Origin: Bacillus marinisedimentorum
GTDB taxonomy: Bacteria > Bacillota > Bacilli > Bacillales > Bacillaceae_O
Length of the DNA stretch: 64,000 nt
Direction: 5' to 3'
NCBI RefSeq assembly: GCF_001644195.2
Contig: NZ_LWBL02000050.1
Location: 23,328 to 87,327 of the forward strand
Shown: positions 1 through 8,132 of the stretch, piece by piece
How positions within the stretch are numbered: position 1 is the stretch's first letter
Layout: every line of letters begins with the position of its first letter
The notes under the pieces: generated by a model
The model's database searches: none
The model's input: the letters and a program-made list of their open reading frames with translations, nothing else
Told to the model about the DNA's origin: nothing
Translations under genes and position numbers: made by a program

Positions 1-265
1 TCGTGAGGAATGTGACATTGCTGCCGTCCATTTTGACGATACGGATGCCCGTTGCTTTTTTCCCGATTGTATAACCCGCCCATATTGCCGGAACGATGAT
101 TGCGTATAACAATTCAATGATGCCGTGCACACCGCGTTCTCCTTCGGTGACATTCACATCAAGACCAAGTGCAGCATTAAGGATTTCCGCTGCGATTGAT
201 AGGATGATGCCGTCAATGATAAGGGCGATGAACCGCACCCAGAATCCAGCCGGATTATATTCCAT
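1..265 (-). CDS. RDD family membrane protein (partial, 3' end beyond window)
   Basis: Only the first 88 residues are present; the gene runs off the left edge. The start ATG (263-265) follows GGAGGGG with 6 nt spacing. The protein opens MEYNPAGFWVRFIALIIDG, with the Arg and Asp in the first membrane helix that typify RDD proteins. A second helix lies near IIELLYAIIVPAIWAGY and is followed by the family block GKKATGIRIVKMDG. RDD proteins are integral membrane proteins of mostly unknown function; some relatives are linked to ion exchange. The substrate cannot be read from the sequence. Confidence 0.85.
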   Translation of the reverse strand, partial: MEYNPAGFWVRFIALIIDGIILSIAAEILNAALGLDVNVTEGERGVHGIIELLYAIIVPAIWAGYTIGKKATGIRIVKMDGSNVTFLT

Positions 266-358
266 ACGAGACCCCTCCTTTTGTTTTTCTAAAATACTTT
301 CTAGAAGAATCATTCTCCATTTCATGCCACTCTCCCTGCCGGACGGATAACTTGTCTA

Positions 359-655
359 TTATCTGTCACCTTTAGCGGGTTTTAAAATCGTCCGCTGCAG
401 CGGCACACCGCCCATGCTGATGTTCCGCTCAATAAATGTATATGATTTCCCGTCAATATTAAAACGACGACTCCCTTTATACTCGACTGTGTGTCCCTGG
501 CTTTCCAACTCAGACGCAATCGCCTTCACATAACGGTTAAAATCAATATAGCGGTCATCCAGGTCGATCGTAATGTGGCCTTTCCGATATCCCATTAAAA
601 AATTGAAAAAAGCGAGACCGAGTATGGCGGCAAGCAGGGGCAGGATCCATTGCAT
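359..655 (-). CDS. Small membrane-anchored hypothetical protein
   Basis: 98 residues. The ATG lies 8 nt after GGAGGG. One N-terminal hydrophobic helix (about residues 3-20, WILPLLAAILGLAFFNFLMG) is followed by a charged soluble domain rich in beta-type residues (HITIDLDDRYIDFNRYVKAI, then KSYTFIERNISMGG). I recognise no family. The layout suggests a membrane-anchored domain of about 75 residues. It is 93 bp upstream of the RDD gene on the same strand and could be co-transcribed with it. Confidence 0.75.
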   Translation of the reverse strand: MQWILPLLAAILGLAFFNFLMGYRKGHITIDLDDRYIDFNRYVKAIASELESQGHTVEYKGSRRFNIDGKSYTFIERNISMGGVPLQRTILKPAKGDR

Positions 656-785
656 AGCATGATCCCTCCATGGTATCTGATTTCATACTATCTTTACGGA
701 TAGAAAGGAAAGGAGGTTTCAAACAGTTCCTGTGATAAGATTAATATGCAATGATATCGTATGTCATCAAAAAGGATGAAATGAT

Positions 786-1268
786 ATGACTACCTTTGAG
801 CGAATAACCGAAAACACGCTGAAGACAGCTCTTGACATCGTTAATTCCAACCAGCTTTATAACAAAATGGAAAACGGACAGCCGCTGCGGTCGATGAGTG
901 AAATCAGGAAAGATTTTCTTAATCCAGTGACAGAAAGCTTTATTATCATGAAAAAACAAAATCCGATCGGCGTTCTGGATTTTCTGCCGAAGAATCCTAA
1001 AGATGATACACCCTGGCTTGGCCTGCTGATGATCCATGGGAAATATCATGGATTTGGTTTCGGAAAAAAGGCTTATCTTGCCTTTGAAAACAGATTGAAG
1101 CAACACCTTATCCACAAGGTCCGGCTGGGTGTTTTACAGAAAAATGAGAGAGCCAGGATGTTCTGGGAATCGTTCGGTTTCTGCTGTTATGGTGAAAGCG
1201 AGTGGGAAGGAAAGGCCGTTGACTGTTATGAAAAACGATTGGATTGCGGGGTATGTAAATGGAAATGA
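786..1268 (+). CDS. GNAT family N-acetyltransferase
   Basis: 160 residues, the usual size for a single GNAT domain. Motif A, which binds acetyl-CoA, is visible as HGFGFGKKAYLAFE around residues 88-101. Motif B is KVRLGVLQKNERARMFWESFGF split over two strands, where the N-x-x-A-x-x-F-W-x-x-x-G-F pattern is typical. An AAGGATG site precedes the ATG. The acceptor substrate is not recognisable. The next small gene starts inside its last codons (10 nt overlap), suggesting translational coupling. Confidence 0.9.
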   Translation: MTTFERITENTLKTALDIVNSNQLYNKMENGQPLRSMSEIRKDFLNPVTESFIIMKKQNPIGVLDFLPKNPKDDTPWLGLLMIHGKYHGFGFGKKAYLAFENRLKQHLIHKVRLGVLQKNERARMFWESFGFCCYGESEWEGKAVDCYEKRLDCGVCKWK

Positions 1269-1489
1269 GGAATTTTATTTTGCATAAGGATATTCTGACC
1301 GTTGAAGTGACGATAGATCAAGCGGATTATCTGATCGGAGTCCAGTGGAAAGAACCTGAAAAGCCGTTTGGCGATACGTGGATTTTAAAATCATATGCAA
1401 ACAAAAAGACAGGCGAAAAAGATTTATCAGATGAAAAGATTTCATCATTCCTCGATACGATCAATGCCAGATGGAATTGGAAAGTGTAG
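1259..1489 (+). CDS. Small hypothetical protein coupled to the acetyltransferase
   Basis: 76 residues, beginning 10 nt before the stop of the GNAT gene in another frame. The protein is soluble, with alternating beta-like stretches (LHKDILTVEVTIDQADYLIG) and a Trp-rich end (ARWNWKV). I know no family for it. The ribosome site is weak (GGGG), so translation probably depends on the ribosome finishing the upstream gene. Confidence 0.6.
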   Translation: MEMRNFILHKDILTVEVTIDQADYLIGVQWKEPEKPFGDTWILKSYANKKTGEKDLSDEKISSFLDTINARWNWKV

Positions 1490-1593
1490 CCGAAAGCCGT
1501 GGATTTTGCTGTCATGCCATATTTGGCACACCTGATTTGTTATTCTCGACTCAACAAAGACAGACAACAGCAAAATTAGGAGGGGGACGCAGC

Positions 1594-2208
1594 ATGCACC
1601 AGTTATTCATTGATTTTGAATTCACGATGCCGGAAGCCGGTACGAAGGGAAAACGCTGGAGTCCAGAAATCATTGAAGCGGGATTTGTTTCGGTCAAAGA
1701 CGGAAAAATAGAAGATACCTTTTCATCATTTGTCAGGCCGGAGGAAAACCGGATTCTGACCGGGCGGTGCAAAGAGTTCCTCGGCATCAGCCAGGAACAG
1801 ATTGACACGGGGATTTCATTCAAAAAACTGTCAGCCATCTATACCTATTACATAGCCAAAGACCGTACAACGGTCGTGACATGGGGAAACATGGACGTGC
1901 CGATCATGCGCCGCAACTTCCAGGCCGCCGGCACCCCGTTCATCCGGCCGCACCGGGAACTGGATTTGGCCGAAGCGTACCGCAAATTCTACGGCGAACG
2001 GAACAACACGGCACTCCGCAAAGCGATCGTGGAATATGGAAAAGCAGGCCGCGGCAAAAACCACCGGGCGCTTGATGATGCGCTGACAACATTCGAAGTG
2101 TTCAGGCATTATGAAAAGGACCGCAGCTACTTGAGGCAGAAGGACACTGCGACGCTTGGAGACAAGCTTGACTACGGAAAGATGATGCAGGAGCTCGGTT
2201 TTGCATAA
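1594..2208 (+). CDS. kapD: DEDDh 3'-5' exonuclease, KapD-like
   Basis: 204 residues, matching the roughly 205 of Bacillus subtilis KapD. I chose ATG 1594 because AGGAGGGGG lies just upstream; the frame is open further 5' but has no ribosome site there. DEDDh exonuclease residues are visible: Exo I DFEF (residues 7-10), Exo II around TWGNMD, and Exo III HRALDDA near residue 156. In B. subtilis KapD overexpression blocks the KinA branch of sporulation; its nucleic-acid substrate is uncertain. A terminator follows at once. Confidence 0.9.
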   Translation: MHQLFIDFEFTMPEAGTKGKRWSPEIIEAGFVSVKDGKIEDTFSSFVRPEENRILTGRCKEFLGISQEQIDTGISFKKLSAIYTYYIAKDRTTVVTWGNMDVPIMRRNFQAAGTPFIRPHRELDLAEAYRKFYGERNNTALRKAIVEYGKAGRGKNHRALDDALTTFEVFRHYEKDRSYLRQKDTATLGDKLDYGKMMQELGFA

Positions 2209-2211
2209 AAA

Positions 2212-2255
2212 GAGAACCCGTATGACTGGTACGTCCAGCTTCGGGTTCATTTTTT
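2212..2255 (+). terminator. Rho-independent terminator of kapD
   Basis: The arms GAACCCG (2214-2220) and CGGGTTC (2242-2248) flank a loop of about 20 nt and are followed by a T-rich tract. It lies directly after the kapD stop. Confidence 0.75.
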
Positions 2256-2278
2256 GGAGAAATCGTCCGTGTAAGGTT

Positions 2279-2660
2279 AGTGTCCAGCTCCAGGCGCCAG
2301 CGGCTATCGTCATAAGTGGTGATCCCCTCCGGAAGGAAAAACCGCCTTCCTGCGGGCACCCCCGCTTATGCGTACGCCGCTAGGCGGGCGCCTTGCGCAT
2401 TTCGAGTGTCCAGCTGCGAGCCCTAGCGGCTATCGTCATAAGCATTGCCGCCCCATGAAGGGAAAAATCGCCCTTCCTGGTTCGGCCCTGCTTATGCGTA
2501 CGCCGCTGAGCAAGGGCTCTCCGCATTTCAAGATGTCCAGCTCCAGACGCCAGCGGCTATCGTCATAAGCGGTGATTCCCTCCGGGAGGGAAAACCGCCT
2601 CCCTGCGGGTACCCCCGCTTATGCGTACGCCGCAAAGCGGGCGCCTTGCGCTTTTCGTAA
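2279..2660. repeat. Three tandem copies of a ~125 bp palindromic intergenic repeat
   Basis: Copies at about 2279-2405, 2407-2531 and 2534-2660. Each begins GTCCAGCT, carries GCGGCTATCGTCATAAG early and CTTATGCGTACGCCGC late, and ends in a short GCGC/TTTCG stretch. The two conserved blocks are inverted, so each unit can fold into a long imperfect hairpin, with an inner stem of the GGAAGG/CCTTCC type. The middle copy is the most diverged. The third copy abuts the stop codon of the convergent gene at 2661. Similar interspersed palindromes are common in Bacillaceae; the tandem triplet is the unusual point. No gene lies in this stretch. Confidence 0.85.
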
Positions 2661-3797
2661 TTACTCGGCAGTATGATGAACTGCACAGCGGTTCGGGCCG
2701 ATTTCGAGCTCGGTTTCTTTTTCGGCGTCGACATCCATTTCGCCGCGGTTGATGGCAACGATGTCTTCGAAGTTCGGCGGTGTTTCAGAGCTTGCCGAAC
2801 CGGCGACATATTCGACGAAGTCATCCCTGTTCTTATCCATCATCACTTCATTCTGTTTCCGGATCGTGCCGAGTGTTTCGCCGATATACCCGCCATCGTT
2901 GATCTCATGGTCGAAATCGGCGTAGTGGGCCGGAAGTACAACGACATCATCTGCAATCTGTGATACTTTGTTATATACGGTATCGTACAAGTCGGCAGCC
3001 CATTCGCGCACCTTACCGCCAAGGTCAGGCCGGCCGAGGCCGCTGACGAAAATCGTGTCACCCGAAAAGAGCAGCTTGTCGTTCATGAAGAACGAAACGC
3101 TGCCCGGCGTGTGCCCCGGTGTTTTCAGCGCAATCACTTCCAGTTTGATTTTTGCAAATTGGATTTTTTCGTGCTCTTCCAGTGCTTCGTGATCAAATTT
3201 CGCGCCCTCGCTTCTCATCAAGTAATAGTTCGCGCCTGTCTGCTTTGCAAGATCGGGCCCGCCCGAAATGTGATCGGCATGAAGGTGGGAATCGACGATA
3301 TGCGTGATTTTCGCATTTTCTTTTTCGGCATCTTCAACATACCTGTCTGTGAAGCGGGCAGGATCGACGAGCAGCGCTTCTCCAGAAGACAGGACCATAT
3401 AAGAAAGGCACCCTTTTCCGACACGGATATATTGATATACTTTCACGTCTTCATCCCGGTATACTTCTGTACGGTATAAGTATTCACTCCATGACTTCAT
3501 TCCGCCTTTCAGGTAGGAAACATCAAGCCCTTCCTCAGCCAGCATGTCGGCGACCATTTTAGATGAGCCTTCCTTCGCGCACACGACGAGAATATCTTTA
3601 TCGGATGGAATTTTATCAACGATATTTCCTACACCGTCAATGAGTTCAAAATATGGAACATTCATATGTTCGACTGTCGTACCTTCAATTTTCCAGTCTT
3701 CAAAATCAGATTCGTTCCGTACATCAAGGATAAATATATCTCCCTTTTTAAGGAGTTTCTCCAGCACTTCTTCACTTGTAATCGGCTTTGCCTCCAT
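2661..3797 (-). CDS. Rhodanese-like / metallo-beta-lactamase fold sulfur-metabolism protein (persulfide dioxygenase-like)
   Basis: 378 residues from ATG 3797, preceded by AGGAGGT; an earlier in-frame start lacks a ribosome site. An N-terminal rhodanese domain (about residues 5-100) carries the likely active-site Cys in VVCAKEGSS. A metallo-beta-lactamase domain follows, with the metal motif HLHADHISG, then HTPGS and SGDTIF. This resembles persulfide-dioxygenase-type enzymes that oxidise low-molecular-weight persulfides made from sulfide. It is divergent from a sulfide:quinone oxidoreductase, supporting a joint sulfide-detoxification role. The exact reaction is inferred from family and context. 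Confidence 0.9.
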   Translation of the reverse strand: MEAKPITSEEVLEKLLKKGDIFILDVRNESDFEDWKIEGTTVEHMNVPYFELIDGVGNIVDKIPSDKDILVVCAKEGSSKMVADMLAEEGLDVSYLKGGMKSWSEYLYRTEVYRDEDVKVYQYIRVGKGCLSYMVLSSGEALLVDPARFTDRYVEDAEKENAKITHIVDSHLHADHISGGPDLAKQTGANYYLMRSEGAKFDHEALEEHEKIQFAKIKLEVIALKTPGHTPGSVSFFMNDKLLFSGDTIFVSGLGRPDLGGKVREWAADLYDTVYNKVSQIADDVVVLPAHYADFDHEINDGGYIGETLGTIRKQNEVMMDKNRDDFVEYVAGSASSETPPNFEDIVAINRGEMDVDAEKETELEIGPNRCAVHHTAE

Positions 3798-3982
3798 AAT
3801 AATAACCTCCTGTTTCACTTTATTTCTCAGGTTTAACATGTCCAAAAACATGAACGCTATGAAGGCTTTTTTTGAAAAAACTGTGCCTCATCCATTCCTT
3901 CTAAAGAAAACATCATAAAATCAGCCGAAAAAGAAACCCTATGGATAAGAAGAAAACAAACATAAAAAGGCAGGGAAAGAAA

Positions 3983-5170
3983 ATGAAGACTGAATATAAA
4001 GTGGCGATAATAGGCGGGGGTACGGCCGGCATCACAGCAGCCGCCCAGCTGGCCAAAAAGATATTTCCGGGTGAAATCGTCATCATCGACCCGGCAGATG
4101 TTCACTACTACCAGCCGATCTGGACACTTGTCGGGGCAGGTCTTGTCAAAAAAGAAGATTCTGTCAGGCAAGAAAAGAATCTGATTCCGCGCGGAGTCTC
4201 TCACGTACAGGAAGCCGTCAAAGCGATTGATCCGGACGGGATGACGGTGACAACCGAAAGCGAAACAAAGATTAAATACCAATACCTGATTGTATGCCCG
4301 GGTCTGCAGCTGAATTGGAACAAGGTGAAGGGACTGGAAGAGGCAATCGGGAAAGATGGTGTCGTCAGCAACTATGCTTATGAATATGTCGACAAAACGT
4401 GGGAAGCCCTCCGGAATTTCAAAGGCGGTAATGCGATCTTCACTCATCCGAATACGCCGATCAAATGCGGGGGAGCACCTCAGAAAATCATGTACCTGGC
4501 AGAAGAGTTTATTGATATGAACAATCTGAAGGACAATACGAATGTTATGTTTTACTCGGCCGACCCAAGCATCTTCGGTGTCGAAAAATACAAAAAGCTG
4601 CTTGAAAGGATCGTAGAAGAACGCGGCATCCAGACGCACTTCCGGAGGAACCTGATCGAAATCCGGGGCGGAGAAAAAGAAGCCGTGTTTGAAAACCTTG
4701 AAACCGGCGAAACGGAAACCGTTCCGTATGAAATGATTCACGTGACCCCGCCGATGGGGCCGCATGATTTTATGATCGGAAGTCCAGTCAGCGATGAAAC
4801 CGGCTGGGTCGACGTCGATCCGTACACCCTGCAGCATAAAACGTACAGCACTGTTTTCGGACTCGGCGATGCGGCCAATCTGCCGACATCCAAAACAGGC
4901 GCGGCGATACGGAAAGAGGTGCCTGTAGCCGTCAGCAATATCCTGTCCCTGATGAAAGGCGAAGAAATGAAAGCGAAATACGACGGCTATACATCCTGCC
5001 CGATCATCACCGGCAAAGGAAAACTCATTCTCGCCGAATTCGATTACGAGAAGCAGCCGAAAGAAACGTTCCCGTTTGACCAGGCGAAGGAGCGTTACAG
5101 CATGTATCTTTTGAAGAAAGAATTGCTGCCGCGGTTTTACTGGCACGGGATGCTTAAGGGAAGAATGTAA
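3983..5170 (+). CDS. sqr: Sulfide:quinone oxidoreductase (FAD-dependent)
   Basis: 395 residues from ATG 3983; the first in-frame ATG (3941) lacks a ribosome site. The N-terminal FAD-binding motif is VAIIGGGTAGITAAAQL. Three Cys are visible where this family uses them: CPGLQLNW, KCGGAPQKI and TSCPIITGKG. The C-terminal FAD block is FGLGDAANLPTSKTGAA. The enzyme sits on the inner face of the membrane, oxidises sulfide to sulfane sulfur and passes electrons to quinone. It is transcribed away from the rhodanese/MBL gene. Confidence 0.93.
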   Translation: MKTEYKVAIIGGGTAGITAAAQLAKKIFPGEIVIIDPADVHYYQPIWTLVGAGLVKKEDSVRQEKNLIPRGVSHVQEAVKAIDPDGMTVTTESETKIKYQYLIVCPGLQLNWNKVKGLEEAIGKDGVVSNYAYEYVDKTWEALRNFKGGNAIFTHPNTPIKCGGAPQKIMYLAEEFIDMNNLKDNTNVMFYSADPSIFGVEKYKKLLERIVEERGIQTHFRRNLIEIRGGEKEAVFENLETGETETVPYEMIHVTPPMGPHDFMIGSPVSDETGWVDVDPYTLQHKTYSTVFGLGDAANLPTSKTGAAIRKEVPVAVSNILSLMKGEEMKAKYDGYTSCPIITGKGKLILAEFDYEKQPKETFPFDQAKERYSMYLLKKELLPRFYWHGMLKGRM

Positions 5171-5180
5171 GAAACCACGA

Positions 5181-5230
5181 AATAAAGAGTGCAGTCACAA
5201 AGGATGTGTGATTGTGCTCTTTATTTTATT
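5181..5230 (+). terminator. Terminator of the sulfide:quinone oxidoreductase gene
   Basis: A long stem, AATAAAGAGTGCA pairing with TGTGCTCTTTATT and with an inner TCACA/TGTGA extension, ends in a T-rich run. The nearly symmetric A/T flanks could also stop the convergent TetR gene. Confidence 0.8.
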
Positions 5231-5351
5231 GGTGACGGGGGGACACGATCCGACGGCAGTAATTGGCTAATAAAAAAATGCGGCGATGATTATACTTGGA
5301 ATCGTGCGTTCCTCAACAGTGAAAAGGCCACGCCCGGACTCCCTGCCACTA

Positions 5352-5918
5352 TCAATCCAAATAAGAAAACCCGTAATTAATGAAGTTATTAATCATTACT
5401 GCCATTTCCAGCGGCGGCCGGTCCATGTCGTTGCCGATCCAATCTTTGATGACGTGAATGGATCCGCTGATGACAAACGTGCTTAAATACCTGGAATCCT
5501 CCTTTCTAATAACGTTATCATTCACGAGGTTGCTCATCATAAATTGCTGGGTCAAATTCATCATGCGTTTTTCAAATGTGGGGGAGCCGTTCTTATTCAA
5601 CAGGGTTTGGAATACGATTTTATTCTGGGTGACGTATTCCAGTATTTTCTCTGTCATCTGGATGGATTCTTCTTCTATCGTATACCGATAATCATTCAAG
5701 TACCGGCTCATGTCTTCTGTGATTTCTTCTTCAATTTTATTCAGTAAATCGTAATGATCGGTGTAATGGGTGTAGAAAGTTGAGCGATTGATATCTGCGA
5801 TTTCACATACTTCTTTCACCGTGATTGCCGAAATCGGCTTGTCTGCCAGCAGCGTAATCAAACTTTCCTTCAGCACTTTTCGCGTATATTTTTTACGCCG
5901 GTCTAATTTCTCACTCAT
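5352..5918 (-). CDS. TetR/AcrR family transcriptional regulator
   Basis: 188 residues from ATG 5918, with GGAGGTC upstream; longer in-frame starts would include this ribosome site. The N-terminal helix-turn-helix is visible as ITVKEVCEIADINRSTFYTHY (about residues 31-51), the classic TetR recognition segment. The C-terminal ligand and dimer domain resembles the TetR_C_7 type. It is divergent from the MMPL exporter genes, so it most likely represses them and itself through the inverted repeats at 5933-6023. Confidence 0.92.
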   Translation of the reverse strand: MSEKLDRRKKYTRKVLKESLITLLADKPISAITVKEVCEIADINRSTFYTHYTDHYDLLNKIEEEITEDMSRYLNDYRYTIEEESIQMTEKILEYVTQNKIVFQTLLNKNGSPTFEKRMMNLTQQFMMSNLVNDNVIRKEDSRYLSTFVISGSIHVIKDWIGNDMDRPPLEMAVMINNFINYGFSYLD

Positions 5919-5932
5919 AGGAATGACCTCCA

Positions 5933-6037
5933 ATTGTGACATTTTTGTGACAATCCGACATATAGAAAAGAAGTGTTGGGAAACTGACGGTATGAATAAA
6001 ACTGTATATTGAAAACCCAACACGGTGTCCATATAAT
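5933..6037 (+). promoter_or_regulatory. Divergent control region: sigma-A promoter with two candidate TetR operators
   Basis: Promoter for the exporter: TTGAAA (6009-6014), 17 nt, TATAAT (6032-6037). Inverted repeat 1: ATTGTGACA / TGTGACAAT (5933-5954, one mismatch). Inverted repeat 2: GTGTTGGG (5973-5980) and CCCAACAC (6016-6023); its right arm lies between the -35 and -10 boxes, where a bound repressor would block polymerase. Confidence 0.65.
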
Positions 6038-6134
6038 AGTAGTTTGTATGGAATGGTTATGCAAGAGAGGATGAGGCCTTATTGATATAACAGCACGCAT
6101 CATAAAACATAAAAAATGGATTGTCGCTTTATTC

Positions 6135-8132
6135 ATGATGATTGCCCTTGTCGGTGCGGTCGTGCAATTCGCCGTTCCCGTCAATTACAATATGGTCGAT
6201 TATTTACCGGAAGATGCGCCATCGACGAATGCGATGGAACTGATGGAAGAAGAGTTTGAGGACCCTGTTGCGAACACACGGGTGATGGTGCGGGATGTTT
6301 CGATCACAGAAGCGCTCGCGTATAAAGAAAAATTGGAAGCCATTGATGGTGTGAGCGGTGTGACGTGGCTGGATGATGTCATCGATCTGAAAGTTCCCAT
6401 CCGAATGGCGAATCAGGATACGGTGGAATCCTATTATCAAAACGAGGCAGCATTATTTTTATTGAATATCAGCGATGGGGATGAAGTCGAGGCCACGGAT
6501 CAAATTTATGAGTTGATCGGGGAAAAGAATGCGATTGCAGGTGAAGCGGTGAATACCGCTGCTTCCCAAAAAATGACCGGCAAGGAATCGATGAATGCGG
6601 CCGCTTTGTTAGTTCCGATCATCATTCTGATCCTGGTTTTATCGACCAACTCCTGGATGGAGCCGGTCTTCTTTTTGACAGCCATCGGCGTTTCGATCTT
6701 GATCAACCTGGGCACGAATATCTTTCTCGGTGATGTTTCGTTCATTACACAATCGGTGGCGCCGATCCTGCAGCTTGCTGTGTCGCTGGATTATGCGATT
6801 TTTTTGCTCCACAGTTTTTCGGATTACCGCAAGCGCATCCCTGACCCAACAGAAGCCATGCAGCTTGCGATGAAGCGGTCCTTCCCGGCGATCATCGCAA
6901 GTGCGTCTACGACATTTTTTGGATTCACCGCTTTGACTTTCATGGAGTTTGGAATCGGCTCCGATTTAGGCCTTAATCTTTTGAAAGGGATCCTGCTCAG
7001 CTTCATCAGTGTGATGGTCTTTTTGCCGGCCCTGACGGTGATGTTCTATCACTGGATAGACCGGACAAAGCACAGACCGTTTGTGCCGGACTTCAAAAAT
7101 ATCGGGAAGCGCGTGTTGAAATTAAGGATACCGGGCCTGATCTTGATGGTGATTCTGATCGTTCCGGCCTTTTTAGGGCAGAGCAATACGTCGTTCCAAT
7201 ATGGGATCGGCGACCATCCTGAGAATACACGGGCGGGGCAGGACCAAACCGCCATTCAAGAAGCGTTCGGGAAAAACACGCCGGTGGTGCTTCTTGTACC
7301 TAAAGGCGATGTCGCAAAAGAAGAGGAGCTCGTGCAGGAGTTAGAAGATTTGCCTTATGTTTCAAGTGTCTTTTCCTATGTGAATTTGGTCAGTCCGGCC
7401 ATTCCGTCTGATTTTTTGGAAGAGTCGATAACCGGACAGTTTTATTCAGATCATTACGCACGAATCACCCTTTACACGGAAACCGATACGGAAGGGAAAG
7501 CGGCCTTTTCGTTAGTTGAAAACGTGATGGATACGGCAGAGTCTTATTACGATGAAATCCATTTGATCGGGGAGAGTGTGACACTCTTTGACATCAAGAA
7601 TACTGTTCAAAAAGACAATACGCTAGTCAATTGGCTGACGATCATAACGATTGCGGTTGTGCTTATCCTGACGTTCCGGTCGATCTCAATACCAGTCGTG
7701 CTGCTGTTGACGATTCAAACGGCTGTCTGGATCAATCTGGCGGTGCCGTACTTTACGGGTTCATCCCTCGTGTATATCGGCTACCTGCTCATAAGCACCA
7801 TCCAGCTTGCAGCGACCGTCGATTATGCGATTTTATTCACCGAAGCTTATACGAAACTTCGGAAAGAGATGCCTGCATTAAAGGCAATCAGAAAAACGGT
7901 TGATGATAAGGTTTTCGCGGTTTTCATCTCCGCTTCCATCTTATCCAGTGTCGGATTCATCCTGTGGATCACATCGTCGAATCCGATCGTGTCTTCCGTC
8001 GGTTTATTGCTGGGCAGGGGGGCGCTGCTGGCATTCATCATGGTTGTTGTCGTCCTGCCGGCGATGCTGCTCATTCTCGACCGGTTCATAGAAAAAACAA
8101 CATGGAAAGCAAACTTTTATAAGGGGAAATGA
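6135..8132 (+). CDS. MMPL/RND superfamily transporter (YdfJ-like)
   Basis: 665 residues from ATG 6135. The frame stays open upstream to 6075 and encodes DITARIIKHKKWIVALF, which looks like the conserved N-terminus with the first membrane helix. True initiation may therefore be an unusual ATT at 6081, after GAGAGGATGAGG. Architecture: TM helix 1, an extracellular loop of about 130 residues, a block of five helices (about 155-310, including LDYAIFLLHSFSDYRKR), then a second loop and helix block with VDYAILFTEAYTKLRK. Such proton-driven proteins export lipids or hydrophobic compounds. The next gene overlaps its stop. Confidence 0.9.
   Translation: MMIALVGAVVQFAVPVNYNMVDYLPEDAPSTNAMELMEEEFEDPVANTRVMVRDVSITEALAYKEKLEAIDGVSGVTWLDDVIDLKVPIRMANQDTVESYYQNEAALFLLNISDGDEVEATDQIYELIGEKNAIAGEAVNTAASQKMTGKESMNAAALLVPIIILILVLSTNSWMEPVFFLTAIGVSILINLGTNIFLGDVSFITQSVAPILQLAVSLDYAIFLLHSFSDYRKRIPDPTEAMQLAMKRSFPAIIASASTTFFGFTALTFMEFGIGSDLGLNLLKGILLSFISVMVFLPALTVMFYHWIDRTKHRPFVPDFKNIGKRVLKLRIPGLILMVILIVPAFLGQSNTSFQYGIGDHPENTRAGQDQTAIQEAFGKNTPVVLLVPKGDVAKEEELVQELEDLPYVSSVFSYVNLVSPAIPSDFLEESITGQFYSDHYARITLYTETDTEGKAAFSLVENVMDTAESYYDEIHLIGESVTLFDIKNTVQKDNTLVNWLTIITIAVVLILTFRSISIPVVLLLTIQTAVWINLAVPYFTGSSLVYIGYLLISTIQLAATVDYAILFTEAYTKLRKEMPALKAIRKTVDDKVFAVFISASILSSVGFILWITSSNPIVSSVGLLLGRGALLAFIMVVVVLPAMLLILDRFIEKTTWKANFYKGK

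Noticed and set aside
2279..2660. CRISPR-like array
   Set aside because: The units are about 125 bp, self-complementary and contiguous, without unique spacers; no cas genes are present.
3798..3982. CstR-type operator between the divergent sulfide genes
   Set aside because: ACCCTATGGAT at about 3935 is only loosely similar and lacks palindromic symmetry; the better sites are at 12363 and 11936.
3857..5146. 429-codon open frame opposite the sulfide:quinone oxidoreductase gene
   Set aside because: It is an antisense shadow: no ribosome site, no family motifs, and the plus-strand gene has complete FAD and Cys motifs.
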